Notes: generated by a model not told the origin, from the sequence alone. Shown: positions 1-7,475, numbered from the stretch's first letter. The stretch: 17,860 nucleotides of DNA from Actinomycetes bacterium (GCA_021808665.1 JAKBBA010000065.1:1-17860); one strand, 5' to 3'. Made by a program: numbers and translations.

Positions 1-51
1 GTGCAGTTCGATGACGCATGCGGTATCCAACTGGATGTCGAACAGCTGCCG

Positions 52-124
52 GCCCCCATCGTCTAGCGGCCTAGGACACCGCCCTTTCAAGGCGGCAGCA
101 CGGGTTCGAATCCCGTTGGGGGTG
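52..124 (+). tRNA. tRNA-Glu (anticodon TTC)
   Basis: A complete 73-nt cloverleaf can be folded by eye. The acceptor stem is 52-58 (GCCCCCA) with 117-123 (TGGGGGT), including one G-T wobble. The anticodon stem is 79-83 (CCGCC) with 91-95 (GGCGG). The seven-base loop is CTTTCAA with anticodon TTC at 86-88, reading GAA. The T arm contains GGTTCGAATCC. The discriminator base is G124 and CCA is not encoded. It is followed after about 110 bp by an integrase gene in the same orientation, the usual arrangement when an integrative element has used the tRNA 3' end as its attachment site. Confidence 0.96.
96..124 (+). other. probable attachment site (attL) at tRNA-Glu 3' end
   Basis: Tyrosine recombinases coded directly downstream of a tRNA usually recombine within the tRNA T-arm and 3' end, restoring the gene. 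The position of the integrase at 237 implies the core lies here. I looked for a second copy of the T-arm and acceptor sequence further right and saw none, so the partner site is probably beyond 17860. The exact core limits are inferred. Confidence 0.4.
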
Positions 125-198
125 CTCCGAGAAACCGCAGGTCAGATGGGGTGCCCGGCGGCTGCGGTCGGGTGCGAAGGGGGGCTCCAACCGGCGCT

Positions 199-238
199 CG
201 TGCCATCAACGTGCCATCACGGATTAGATTCGTGCCAT
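199..238 (+). repeat. three phased CGTGCCAT direct repeats upstream of the integrase
   Basis: CGTGCCAT occurs at 199-206, 210-217 and 231-238. The starts are 11 and 21 bp apart, about one and two helical turns, so all three would face the same side of the DNA. The first two form an 11-bp near-perfect tandem repeat (CGTGCCATCAA / CGTGCCATCAC). The last repeat overlaps the integrase start codon. The placement between the tRNA and integrase suggests arm-type binding sites for the integrase or its directionality factor, or an autoregulatory operator. This function is inferred. Confidence 0.55.
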
Positions 239-1403
239 GGCACGGGCGCCGAGGGACCGGGGGACGGGGTCAGTGCGCAAGCTGCCGAGCGGCCGTTGGC
301 AAGCCCGGATGCTGGTCGACGGCAAGCACGTCTCCCTCGGCAGCTCGGCGCAGAAGGCCGACGCCAACGCCGCCCTGCGCGACGCCCTCGGACGCCAGGA
401 CACCGGCACCTGGGTCGACCCTCGCCACGGCAGGATCACCTTCGGCACCTACGCCGACGACTGGATCGCCGGCCGGCACGACCTGGCCATGCGCACGAGG
501 CACGATTACGAGGACCTCCTACGGCTGCACCTGAAGCCGGCGTTCGGCACTACCCGACTGGCGGATATCTCGGTGCTGACGGTCCGCCGCTGGTGGTCAC
601 GCGCGAGCGGCCCCGACGGGCACGGCCGGGCCCCCAAGACCTACCGGCTGCTGCGAGGGATCCTCAACACGGCCGTCGAGGACGGCCTCATCGCTCGCAA
701 CCCCTGCCGGATCAAGGGCGCCGGCGCCGACAACACCCCTGAGCGTCCGACGGTGACCGTCGAGCAGGTCTACGCCATCGCCGACGCCATCAGCCCCCGC
801 TACCGCGCCCTGGTACTCCTCGCCGCCTTCACCGGCTTGCGCTTCGGCGAGCTGCGGGCTCTGCGCCGCAAGCGCCTCGACCTCTACGGGGCCATGCTGA
901 CGGTCGCTCCCGAGGACGGCAACGTCCAGCGAGACCGGAGCGGGGCGGCCCACTTCACCCGCCCCAAGAGCCGGGCCGGCGCCCGCACCGTCGCCATCCC
1001 GGCCCCGATCATCGAGGAGATGCGCGCGCACCTCGCGCTCGTCGGCGACCTCGGCCCCGAGGCGCTCGTCTTTCCTGCCGACAAGAGCGCCGACGGGACG
1101 CGGCCGTTCCACGCCGAGGCGTTTGGTAGGAAGTGGCGCAAGGGGCTGGCCACGGTGGACGGGCTACCCGGCAGCCTGGTGTTCCACGACCTCCGTCACA
1201 CCGGCAACACCCTCGCCGCCGGCACCGGCGCCAGCACCCGGGAGCTCATGGCCCGCATGGGCCACGCCAGCCCCCGCGCTGCGCTCATCTACCAGCACGC
1301 CTCGGCCGAGCGCGACAAGGTGATCGCCGAGGCCCTCGGAGCGCAGATCAGAGAGGCGCAGGAGCGCTGGGCCGACCCCGGCCTCGTGACGCCACGTCCG
1401 TAG
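237..1403 (+). CDS. int: tyrosine recombinase / integrase
   Basis: This 388-residue site-specific tyrosine recombinase is predicted to integrate and excise the island at tRNA-Glu. The N-terminus (about residues 10-55; GSVRKLPSGRWQARMLVDG) resembles an AP2-like arm-binding domain. A SAM-like core-binding domain follows (about 65-170). The catalytic domain contains the expected residues: Arg in TGLRFGEL, Lys in the PKSRAGARTV beta-hairpin, HDLRHT, His in MGHAS, and the nucleophilic Tyr in ALIYQHAS. The length is typical of actinobacterial island and phage integrases, and nothing appears broken. The ATG at 237 lacks a strong Shine-Dalgarno but is the natural start before the AP2-like domain. The gene converges on the lipoprotein at 1419 with only 15 bp between the stops. 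No excisionase gene was seen next to it. Confidence 0.95.
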   Translation: MARAPRDRGTGSVRKLPSGRWQARMLVDGKHVSLGSSAQKADANAALRDALGRQDTGTWVDPRHGRITFGTYADDWIAGRHDLAMRTRHDYEDLLRLHLKPAFGTTRLADISVLTVRRWWSRASGPDGHGRAPKTYRLLRGILNTAVEDGLIARNPCRIKGAGADNTPERPTVTVEQVYAIADAISPRYRALVLLAAFTGLRFGELRALRRKRLDLYGAMLTVAPEDGNVQRDRSGAAHFTRPKSRAGARTVAIPAPIIEEMRAHLALVGDLGPEALVFPADKSADGTRPFHAEAFGRKWRKGLATVDGLPGSLVFHDLRHTGNTLAAGTGASTRELMARMGHASPRAALIYQHASAERDKVIAEALGAQIREAQERWADPGLVTPRP

Positions 1404-1418
1404 TCGCCCACGACACAG

Positions 1419-2246
1419 CTACCCCGTCGTTGTTGTCCCGACCAGGACGCACGTGGTCGCCGTAGTGCAGGCGGCCGCTACCGGTCCTCCGTTCGACTTG
1501 GTCGAGTCGCTCGTGTCGGGCACGGCGGCCATGGTCCACGTCGCCCCGCCGTCGTCGGTCGACCATGACGCCCCATTGCCACTGCCGTCGGCGCCTGCGG
1601 CAAGGCACGCCTGAGGTGAAGTGCACGACAGGCCAGTGAAGCCACCGACCGCGGGCTCCTGTGTCGCAGCGGAAGGGATTGTCGTCTTCGTCCACGTCGC
1701 GCCCCGGTCGGTGCTGATCCAAGCCCACGCCGGGCCAGGGTCAGCCACACCCACTGCAGCACAGTCCTCGTTGGAGACGCACGACACACCCACAGGGTCG
1801 GTGCTGCCGCCGCTGACATGCCGTTCGGCCCATGTGACCCCGCCGTCGACTGTCACCCAGAGGGCGTTGTTGGCACTGGCGTCATTGACGGTAGCGACGC
1901 AGAAGGTAACCGACCCGCACGAGAGGCCGTAGACGTCGCGGGCGCCCGGCGCCGGGTGCTCCTTCCACGCGCCTCCTGAGCCGGCATCTGCCGGCTGCTG
2001 TGACGACGTGGGCGCATGCCCGGCTGGGCTGGCTTCCGGCAGGGTCCCCCGAGCGCCGGCCGGCTTCGGTGTCGATGGCGCCGGCCGTTGCGCAGCCGAC
2101 TTCGCTGTAGATCCGCAACCTCCGGCGGCAGCTGCGAGCATGACAGTGAGCAGCATGCCCAGCAGCCCGGCCGACCGCAGCCCTGCCAGTGCTCGATACC
2201 CAGCCGCGAACGTCGACCGTCCGTTCCCAAGTTGGCAGCGAGCCAC
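1419..2246 (-). CDS. putative secreted lipoprotein with Asp-box/Cys-pair beta-propeller repeats, probably C-terminally truncated
   Basis: The signal peptide ends in a lipobox (MLAAAAGGC), so the protein should be lipid-anchored outside the cytoplasmic membrane. A low-complexity Pro/Ala/Ser linker comes next. Four repeats then begin with a spaced cysteine pair (SCGSVTFC, SCVSNEDC, SCTSPQAC, ACTTATTC), and three are followed by Asp-box-like motifs (DGGVTW, DRGATW, DGGATW). These are hallmarks of beta-propeller blades. The related proteins at 10978 and 12194 have seven such cysteine pairs. This one stops ten codons into the fourth repeat, 15 bp from the integrase stop, so truncation is likely. 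I chose the GTG at 2246 because GGAGGGGG lies just upstream. A TTG at 2258 is the longer alternative. The ligand or enzymatic role is unknown. Confidence 0.75.
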   Translation of the reverse strand: MARCQLGNGRSTFAAGYRALAGLRSAGLLGMLLTVMLAAAAGGCGSTAKSAAQRPAPSTPKPAGARGTLPEASPAGHAPTSSQQPADAGSGGAWKEHPAPGARDVYGLSCGSVTFCVATVNDASANNALWVTVDGGVTWAERHVSGGSTDPVGVSCVSNEDCAAVGVADPGPAWAWISTDRGATWTKTTIPSAATQEPAVGGFTGLSCTSPQACLAAGADGSGNGASWSTDDGGATWTMAAVPDTSDSTKSNGGPVAAACTTATTCVLVGTTTTG

Positions 2247-2248
2247 GT

Positions 2249-2256
2249 CCCCCTCC
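2249..2256 (-). promoter_or_regulatory. Shine-Dalgarno that fixes the start of the 2246 lipoprotein
   Basis: On the minus strand GGAGGGGG lies directly upstream of GTG at 2246-2244, with about 5 nt from the GGAGG core to the start codon. The upstream TTG candidate at 2258 would place this sequence inside the coding region. Confidence 0.6.
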
Positions 2257-2402
2257 AATCCTCACCCCCGGCGTTCGTGACTGTAGCAAGATCATCGAGA
2301 AGTCTTGGCGTGACCCTGCGTTCCCTCTCTCTCACTCCTAGCCCTCCCTTTTCACGCCGCCATTGGCCGGTGACTTGATGCCGTCATTCGGAAGGGGCGA
2401 GC

Positions 2403-2567
2403 GTGCCGACCGGTCATTTCGGCTCCTTGATAGAAGTCGCCCACGCGACGCTGACCGCCACGATGGATGAGAATGGTGGTATGTCCGGGAAAGCTCGACT
2501 CACTTTTGGTGGGAGGAGCCCGGTACTCGCGGAGCTCGCCGGCCCGGTTTCCTGGCTCGGGCTGTAG
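2403..2567 (+). CDS. small ORF, 54 residues, unknown function
   Basis: The 330-bp gap between the two minus-strand genes contains this plus-strand ORF. It starts with GTG at 2403, preceded by GGAAGGGG at about 5-nt spacing, an unusually good ribosome-binding site for this window. The product begins MPTGHFGSLIEVAHATLTAT and ends in a Gly/Pro/hydrophobic tail (PVSWLGL) before TAG. No signal peptide or clear transmembrane helix is visible. It may be a genuine small protein or the remnant of a larger one. I do not recognise it. Confidence 0.35.
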   Translation: MPTGHFGSLIEVAHATLTATMDENGGMSGKARLTFGGRSPVLAELAGPVSWLGL

Positions 2568-2589
2568 CGGTTCTACTTTCCCCTGCGGG

Positions 2590-3345
2590 CTAGGCCGGTG
2601 CCTTCATGCCGATTCTTTGCGCGGCGGATGCGGTGAACGGCGCGTGTGCCGGCAGGTTGTAGTTGCGCCATTCGCCTGGCGGCGGCAACTCTGCCCGTCC
2701 CTGGGTGGCTTTGGCCCGAACCATACCGAGGCGGATCTTGTGTTCCTCGCCCAGCTTCAGACCGCACTCGGCTTCGGCTCTTTTCGTCCAGTAGTCGGCG
2801 TATCTAGTCAGGATCTCGGCAAGTGAGCTGCCGAGGTCGTGTTTGGGCTGCACGTGGACCGACAAGCGAAGCGTGCGCAGTTCGTCGCCTGTCTTCTCGT
2901 CCATCCCGAGGGACAGGCGACGACGTTCCCCTCGCTTGGTGGGGGTGTAGGCGCCCACGTAGCGCAGACACACGTGGGGGATGTGCCCGACGACGGCACG
3001 GTTGTGCGTTCGGGCCTTGGCGAGCAGATAGCTCGCGGCATACAGGTTCGGGAGGTCGAACACGAAGAGCGAGAAGTCGCCGGTCTTGAAGTCGTGGAGG
3101 TGAACCGCCGTTCGCGAGTGCGTGAGGAACAGGACCCCGGTACCTTCAGTGAACGAGCCAAGCTGCTTCTGTTGACCCTGCGGGTTCTGTTCGTAGATGT
3201 ACAAGGCGTCGAACGGTATCTGGATGATCTGCTCGCCGTCAGAGGGAGGGTAGGTGACGATGGCCTTCCCACCTGCGACCAGTCGGGGATAGAGCGGGTC
3301 GTAGGGGTCGTCAATGGCGCGGATGGCCACGAGGTTGTAGGTCAT
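2590..3345 (-). CDS. hypothetical cytoplasmic protein, 251 aa
   Basis: I do not recognise this family. The N-terminal half (about residues 1-120) is rich in beta-strand-like segments (IPFDALYIYEQ, GTGVLFLTHSRTAVHLHDF, FSLFVFDLP) and could be a PH-like or lipocalin-like barrel, which is inference only. The C-terminal half is helical and charged, with an amphipathic stretch around residues 165-215 (LAEILTRYADYWTKRAEAE). There is no signal peptide or membrane segment. Its ATG (3345) overlaps the stop of the upstream small membrane protein gene by 4 nt (ATGA), so the two are translationally coupled and probably act together, perhaps with this protein docked on the membrane partner. Confidence 0.75.
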   Translation of the reverse strand: MTYNLVAIRAIDDPYDPLYPRLVAGGKAIVTYPPSDGEQIIQIPFDALYIYEQNPQGQQKQLGSFTEGTGVLFLTHSRTAVHLHDFKTGDFSLFVFDLPNLYAASYLLAKARTHNRAVVGHIPHVCLRYVGAYTPTKRGERRRLSLGMDEKTGDELRTLRLSVHVQPKHDLGSSLAEILTRYADYWTKRAEAECGLKLGEEHKIRLGMVRAKATQGRAELPPPGEWRNYNLPAHAPFTASAAQRIGMKAPA

Positions 3346-3584
3346 AGGTCCGAATGGAAGTTGCGCAGGAGGAAGACGGCGCCGCCGCCGAAGAGCACGA
3401 AGCCGATCAGAAGCGCGTACCTCCCTGTTGCCAGCGCGACGATCAGCGATGCGACAGCGATTACGACGCAGACGACAACCCAGACGGCGTTCACCGTGAA
3501 ACCGATGCCGCGTGCGACGTTCTCGATGTCCAACTTCTTCGGCGCTGAGGTCACGCGCCAGTTGGTCTTTTGAGCCTTGGCCAT
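3342..3584 (-). CDS. small two-helix membrane protein, 80 aa
   Basis: A cytoplasmic-looking charged N-terminus (MAKAQKTNWRVTSAPKK) is followed by two hydrophobic helices at about residues 29-51 (GFTVNAVWVVVCVVIAVAS) and 55-73 (YALLIGFVLFGGGAVFLL), with a short polar turn between them. Start choice is supported by AGAGGGGG upstream of ATG 3584. The stop overlaps the start of the 251-aa gene by 4 nt, so this is the first gene of a two-gene operon. The family is not recognised. A membrane anchor or partner for the downstream protein is the simplest role. Confidence 0.75.
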   Translation of the reverse strand: MAKAQKTNWRVTSAPKKLDIENVARGIGFTVNAVWVVVCVVIAVASLIVALATGRYALLIGFVLFGGGAVFLLRNFHSDL

Positions 3585-3735
3585 TACTGCCCCCTCTATC
3601 CGTTCAGATCAGATACCCGATCCCGAAGTTACCTCGCCCGGACTCTGCCATCTGACCGGGCCCTGCTAAAACGCTTGTGCACCTCGGACAGCCGGGCTCG
3701 TTGGTCGTCGCACACCCCGGAGGCGTCAGGCCACA

Positions 3736-4371
3736 TCACTTGACCACCCACGTCACCGCGTCGGCGCCACCACCGAAGGTCACCCGGGCCGCCTTTACCC
3801 CTGTCGGCAGCTGAAATGTCACACATCCAGTCTCGGAGGAGCCGGCCAGAAGTCCGAACTGGCCGCTGTCCTCCTCGAAGTTGTGGCAACCGGCCACATT
3901 GGACTGGTCAGCACTGTACGTCCTACCGTCCGACCCCGTGAGATCTACAGCGATGTTGACGTTCCCGGTGAGGTAGGTCGATGTGGTGTTCGTGATCGTG
4001 AACTCGGCGCTGACGAACCGATCACCCTGATCCGGCACATACGACGGACTGAGCCCTTCCGCCGGATCGATGATCTTTACCAAGGTCACGTCGGCCGTGT
4101 CTGCGGGGTTGCCGTCGAACCCGCCCGACGACACAGTCGCGCCTACCGACAGGCCTTTTGAGGCAGTGGTGGTACTGCTTGAGGCAGTGGTGGTACTGCT
4201 CGTGGCCGCCTGATACCCGCCGCTGGTCGTACCTATAGTCGGCGCTGAGCGGATGGGGGTGTTTACGGAGCTATTGCAGCCCGTCACCATCCCAATGCCT
4301 GACAAGACAGCAACCAATGCCAGCGCCCCCCGCCTGTTCCTGTTCAGCACCTTTGAGAACCCCTTTTGCAT
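3736..4371 (-). CDS. DUF4352-like (telokin-like) lipoprotein
   Basis: From ATG 4371 the product has a basic N-region (MQKGFSKVLNRNRRG), a hydrophobic core and lipobox MVTGC. It is therefore predicted to be a lipoprotein of about 211 aa. A Ser/Thr-rich linker of about 45 residues follows. The C-terminal beta-rich domain carries the pattern typical of DUF4352: a VTLVKIIDP strand, RFVSAEFTITNTT, a YSADQSN segment and a GCVTFQLP strand near the end. Such domains are extracytoplasmic immunoglobulin-like folds of unclear function. It resembles the product at 7476-8087 (VTLVKIIDPAEG against VTLTEIVNPAHG). GTG at about 4350 with AAAAGGGG upstream is a possible shorter start. Confidence 0.8.
   Translation of the reverse strand: MQKGFSKVLNRNRRGALALVAVLSGIGMVTGCNSSVNTPIRSAPTIGTTSGGYQAATSSTTTASSSTTTASKGLSVGATVSSGGFDGNPADTADVTLVKIIDPAEGLSPSYVPDQGDRFVSAEFTITNTTSTYLTGNVNIAVDLTGSDGRTYSADQSNVAGCHNFEEDSGQFGLLAGSSETGCVTFQLPTGVKAARVTFGGGADAVTWVVK
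4158..4199 (-). repeat. 21-bp perfect tandem duplication in the lipoprotein linker
   Basis: The unit TTGAGGCAGTGGTGGTACTGC occupies 4158-4178 and 4179-4199 (plus-strand sense) with no mismatch. Read on the minus strand it is in frame and duplicates a Ser/Thr-rich heptad (SSTTTAS) in the linker between the lipobox and the DUF4352-like domain. This looks like a recent slippage event lengthening the surface tether. Confidence 0.9.
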
Positions 4372-4464
4372 CCCCAGGGATTGTCTAGCAGATTGAAAGG
4401 CCTGCGGACACCCAGTTCCGAGTATAGGCGAGGAGCCCGTCGGCATCGGTGTGGGATCGAAGGG

Positions 4465-4643
4465 CTAGCTCCCGTAGGTCTGGACGGCTCCAGCGTCAAG
4501 TACAGGGCGGCTCGGGCGTGCGCACGATTCTCGCTTAGTGGAACTCGAGCCGGCCTTGGCCGTAGATGTGGAGGAACAGGCACCGAGGAGAAGGGCTGTG
4601 GCGATGAGCAGGCTGCTCCTACCTGTTGTTGCGGCCTCTTCAC
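4465..4643 (-). pseudogene. remnant of a lipoprotein gene 5' end, paralogous to the gene at 12194-13285
   Basis: The 417-bp gap between the esterase and the DUF4352-like lipoprotein holds a broken lipoprotein start. From GTG 4643 the reading begins VKRPQQQ. After a one-base shift it continues SSLLIATALLLGACSSTSTA, a textbook signal peptide and lipobox. The frame then runs to a TAG at 4465 without forming a domain. About 106 bp here align with 13182-13287 with most bases matching, including CTCGAGC, GGCCTTGGC and AGGAGAAGGG. The intact gene encodes LLLGACGSPPTAKARS at the same place. This is a decayed, frameshifted and truncated duplicate. Confidence 0.7.
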
Positions 4644-4788
4644 CGGCACATGGTCCATCTGTATCTCAGACATCTGACATCTTGCAGTGAGCATCCTCGC
4701 CTCCCTGTGCCACGGCATCTACGGTTGGGGTCATCACCACATGCTGATCGTCCACGACTTCGTAAGACTTGGTATGTAGCTAGCAGCG

Positions 4789-6879
4789 TCATGTTGAGCT
4801 AATAACTCGGACAATGAATCGAAAGGGCCCGGAGGTTGAAGGGCACCCATCGCCGATAATAAAGGGGTAGGAGCCGGTGGCGGGTGCAGTGAACGATCCA
4901 GAACCGCTAGCGGCGTCGGAGTTAGTGAATTGGAGTTGCCCACCATTGTTCGCCTGCTCCATCACATCCTGGTCGGTCGTCGATGGAGAGAAGACCAAGT
5001 ACTGGTAGTAGCCGGATGCTGGGTAATTGTATGACCATGAGACCGACACAGCGTCGCCGGAACGGAGGTTGAGCTTCCACCACTGACCGGCCCACATCGG
5101 GCAGATACCGCCTTGCTGTGTCTCTCCCGGTGCGGATAGCTGTGCTGTGGGTCCATCGAGGAGGTTGACTGCGTAGCTGCGTCCGAGGTCAAGGACTGGC
5201 GCAGAGGCTATCGACGTACCTCCAGTCGAGGCCGTCTGAGATACAGATGACGGCGAAACAGAGGGCCCGGCAGAGGAATGCGAGCTACTACTTTCGGTCC
5301 CGTCGGAGGTGGAGCATGAGAGGGTCCCGGCGATGTAGACGGTTGCTTGATGGCCGTCGGCCGCTGGGGCAGTCTCGGTTACATCCAGGGTCCACGGGCC
5401 ACCCGTCAGCGTCGCGTTGAGATCGGCCTCAATTGTGTCGGTGGTGACAGTCACGGCCGAGGTTGGCTCTCCGGACTGAACCAATGAGACTTCATCTTGG
5501 CCGCCGGTATCAGCTGGATTCCACGGTACGAAGATCCGCAGTGAGATGCTGCTACAGCTTGTTGACTGCATCGAAGCCAACGTTTCGGTAGCGGGTGATA
5601 CTGGTGGAGTGCAACCACACGGTGCGTCGGATTGGGAGTCGTCACTCGTACTCACGGCATAGGAGAAGCTGGAGCCGTTGTATGAGTCCTGGATCGAGCC
5701 TCCCTGGTCGGGTGCGATTGTGGAAAGCTGGACCGTGTAGTTAGGGGTGGTCGTCTGCGGGGCAGAGGGTCGGCCGAGTAGCGGATCGGGGTTGACGAGG
5801 TGCGACCAGTCAAGGTCGCTGATGGCCTGGGCCGCGAGGGCTGCTTCGTTGTCGAGGCCGTGTTGGTTTGGGTGGAACGACCCGTAACCCCCGTCGATGT
5901 GGGTCCAGCCGTTGAGCCATTCTTGCGCTGCGCACAAGTTGTGGCGGGGCCCGGCGGACGGCTCGAACAAGTGAGGGTCGGTGTAGGCGATGCCCTGGGC
6001 GGGGTTGCCGGTGTTGACGTCGACGTAACGGACGTGTACCCCGTTCGGGGTCTGGGCGTTGATGGCGGTGACCGCTTGGGCGATGGTGGCGTTCAGGTCC
6101 CCGGCCAGGCCGCGGATTTCGGTTGCGTCCCCGATGCCGATCCCCCAGCAGCCGCCTATCTGCTTCTCCCACCAGTTCCAGTACTTGGGGAGCTCGACAA
6201 ACTGGGGGTAGCCGAGCACAACGATGTTGCCGCCACGAGCGACAACCTTGTCGGCGACCTCGGTCAGGAACTTGCGGTAGGCGGCGCCCAACGCTTTGAT
6301 CCGCTGGCGCATGATCGAGTTCGCCGGAGAGGTGTGGCCCGGATCGGAGGGTAACGGCGCCACGAAATGAGGTATCCGCCCGACATCGCCACTCATGGTC
6401 AGTGGCCCGTTCTCGATGGTTGCGACAAGACGGGAAAGGCCGATGCATTGCTCAAGGAACGAGGCGAAGCCGACGTTGTTGCCGCCGAAGGTGAAGGTGA
6501 CCAAGTCGTAGGTTCCCATCGACGGGCTCCATTCGGGGTGACCCTCCCCGTCGTTGGCATTGATGAGGTCGGACGTGACCGCCCCTGTGCAAGCCACCAG
6601 GGTCGGGGCGGTGACGTTCGGGTGGGTGGCGTGCAGGTCGAGGTAGGCCTGGTAGGCCCAGGTCGTCGACCCCGATCCAGGCTCCGCTTGCGCGCATTTG
6701 CCTTTCGAGTGAGGGAGACCTTCGCCCGACGAGTAGGAGTCGCCCGCAGCGAGCCAGCTGATCGGTGCGGGCGCTGCTGCCGGCGCCGCTTGGGCGGCCG
6801 GGGCCCCTTCGAGCGTTGCCGTCGGGCCGGTCAGCAAGCAGACGGCGGCAAACACAGCGAGGATGCGGATCGGTTTCAC
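4789..6879 (-). CDS. secreted SGNH/GDSL-family esterase with two C-terminal beta domains
   Basis: The N-terminus is a signal peptide (about residues 1-32, Ala-rich end). Residues 40-360 form an SGNH hydrolase of the actinobacterial SEST-like type. Block I is GDSYSSGEG (46-54) with nucleophile Ser48, block III is FGGNN (131-135), and block V is SFHPNQHG (334-341) with catalytic His336. The substrate should be an ester, acyl or polysaccharide acetyl group outside the cell. A first accessory region (about 370-530) is followed by a Ser-rich linker and a PPC-like beta domain (about 560-696: YLVFSPSTTD, then SFTAPATGSYPFIIG). At 696 aa it is about twice the size of a bare SGNH enzyme. GTG 6879 overlaps the upstream lipoprotein stop by 4 nt (GTGA), so the two are coupled. 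Confidence 0.9.
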   Translation of the reverse strand: MKPIRILAVFAAVCLLTGPTATLEGAPAAQAAPAAAPAPISWLAAGDSYSSGEGLPHSKGKCAQAEPGSGSTTWAYQAYLDLHATHPNVTAPTLVACTGAVTSDLINANDGEGHPEWSPSMGTYDLVTFTFGGNNVGFASFLEQCIGLSRLVATIENGPLTMSGDVGRIPHFVAPLPSDPGHTSPANSIMRQRIKALGAAYRKFLTEVADKVVARGGNIVVLGYPQFVELPKYWNWWEKQIGGCWGIGIGDATEIRGLAGDLNATIAQAVTAINAQTPNGVHVRYVDVNTGNPAQGIAYTDPHLFEPSAGPRHNLCAAQEWLNGWTHIDGGYGSFHPNQHGLDNEAALAAQAISDLDWSHLVNPDPLLGRPSAPQTTTPNYTVQLSTIAPDQGGSIQDSYNGSSFSYAVSTSDDSQSDAPCGCTPPVSPATETLASMQSTSCSSISLRIFVPWNPADTGGQDEVSLVQSGEPTSAVTVTTDTIEADLNATLTGGPWTLDVTETAPAADGHQATVYIAGTLSCSTSDGTESSSSHSSAGPSVSPSSVSQTASTGGTSIASAPVLDLGRSYAVNLLDGPTAQLSAPGETQQGGICPMWAGQWWKLNLRSGDAVSVSWSYNYPASGYYQYLVFSPSTTDQDVMEQANNGGQLQFTNSDAASGSGSFTAPATGSYPFIIGDGCPSTSGPFRFIVRVISST

Positions 6880-7325
6880 TTGATGGCCCGGTCGGATCGC
6901 AGACGGGCCGTGACGGTATCGTGGACGACGCGCAGAGCGGCGTACGCCGCTTTGGTGGGAGCACCGGACGCGCAGGCGGCCACGGCGGCCGCCAGGTCTG
7001 AGGTCTCATCGGCGAACAGCTCGTCGAGGGCGCCGTCGGGCACCTGCAGCGGCTGGTTTGATACGACGATCGACGCCAGGCTCTTCTCGGTTGTCTTGCA
7101 GTCCGACGCCTTGGTGGTGGCAAGCACCTGACTGGCTATGTCGTGGATGTGTACCAGGGGCTGGCCGAGGCCGGCCAGGTAGCTGCGGGTGGCCGACGCC
7201 TGCCGTGGGGAACTCGCCGGCAGCTTTGGGACGGCGTGGCTGCTGTGACTACCGCAACCGGCCAGAACCGCCACTGCTGCGGCCACCGACACCGCAGCTC
7301 GGGTTCGTGTCCCGCCTCGCTTCAC
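6876..7325 (-). CDS. small lipoprotein of unknown function, coupled to the SGNH esterase
   Basis: From GTG 7325 the protein (about 149 aa) opens with a basic N-region (KRGGTRTR) and a hydrophobic stretch ending in lipobox VLAGC. A short Ser/Pro spacer follows, then a predicted all-alpha domain with a cysteine pair (SDCKTTEKS and AACASGAP) likely to form a disulfide. TTG 7337 is a longer alternative start with no better ribosome-binding site. The stop TGA overlaps the GTG of the esterase gene, so the two are co-translated and may act together, for example with this protein as a surface-anchored chaperone or adaptor. That role is inferred; the family is not recognised. Confidence 0.75.
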   Translation of the reverse strand: MKRGGTRTRAAVSVAAAVAVLAGCGSHSSHAVPKLPASSPRQASATRSYLAGLGQPLVHIHDIASQVLATTKASDCKTTEKSLASIVVSNQPLQVPDGALDELFADETSDLAAAVAACASGAPTKAAYAALRVVHDTVTARLRSDRAIK

Positions 7326-7350
7326 TGTGATACCCAACTCGTCATGCGCC

Positions 7351-7387
7351 CGCTTTTGCGACGCCGGGCCCCCCGACAGTAAAAGCG
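7351..7387 (-). terminator. inverted repeat between two minus-strand genes, possible terminator or operator
   Basis: CGCTTTT at 7351-7357 is the reverse complement of AAAAGCG at 7381-7387, with a GC-rich 23-nt interior containing short G- and C-runs that may extend the fold. It lies just after the DUF4352-like gene ending at 7476 and before the lipoprotein starting at 7325, so it could end the upstream operon or regulate the next one. No T-tract follows. Confidence 0.3.
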
Positions 7388-7475
7388 CATAGGCTGATCG
7401 CTACTGACAACGATGAGCTTCGCCGCAGCTTGCAGTTGACCAGCCCGGCTGCGGTCGAACTCTTCGGGAGGACGG

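Noticed and set aside
96..124. Second att copy of the tRNA-Glu 3' end within the window
   Set aside because: Searching by eye for the T-arm/acceptor sequence gave no second match; only short GGTTCGAA-type fragments occur by chance.
2839..3573. Long plus-strand frame of 244 codons
   Set aside because: It is the antisense shadow of the coupled 251-aa and 80-aa genes, which have ribosome-binding sites and coherent domains.
5800..7131. Plus-strand frames opposite the SGNH esterase and small lipoprotein
   Set aside because: They are antisense shadows; the minus strand carries a signal peptide and all SGNH catalytic blocks.
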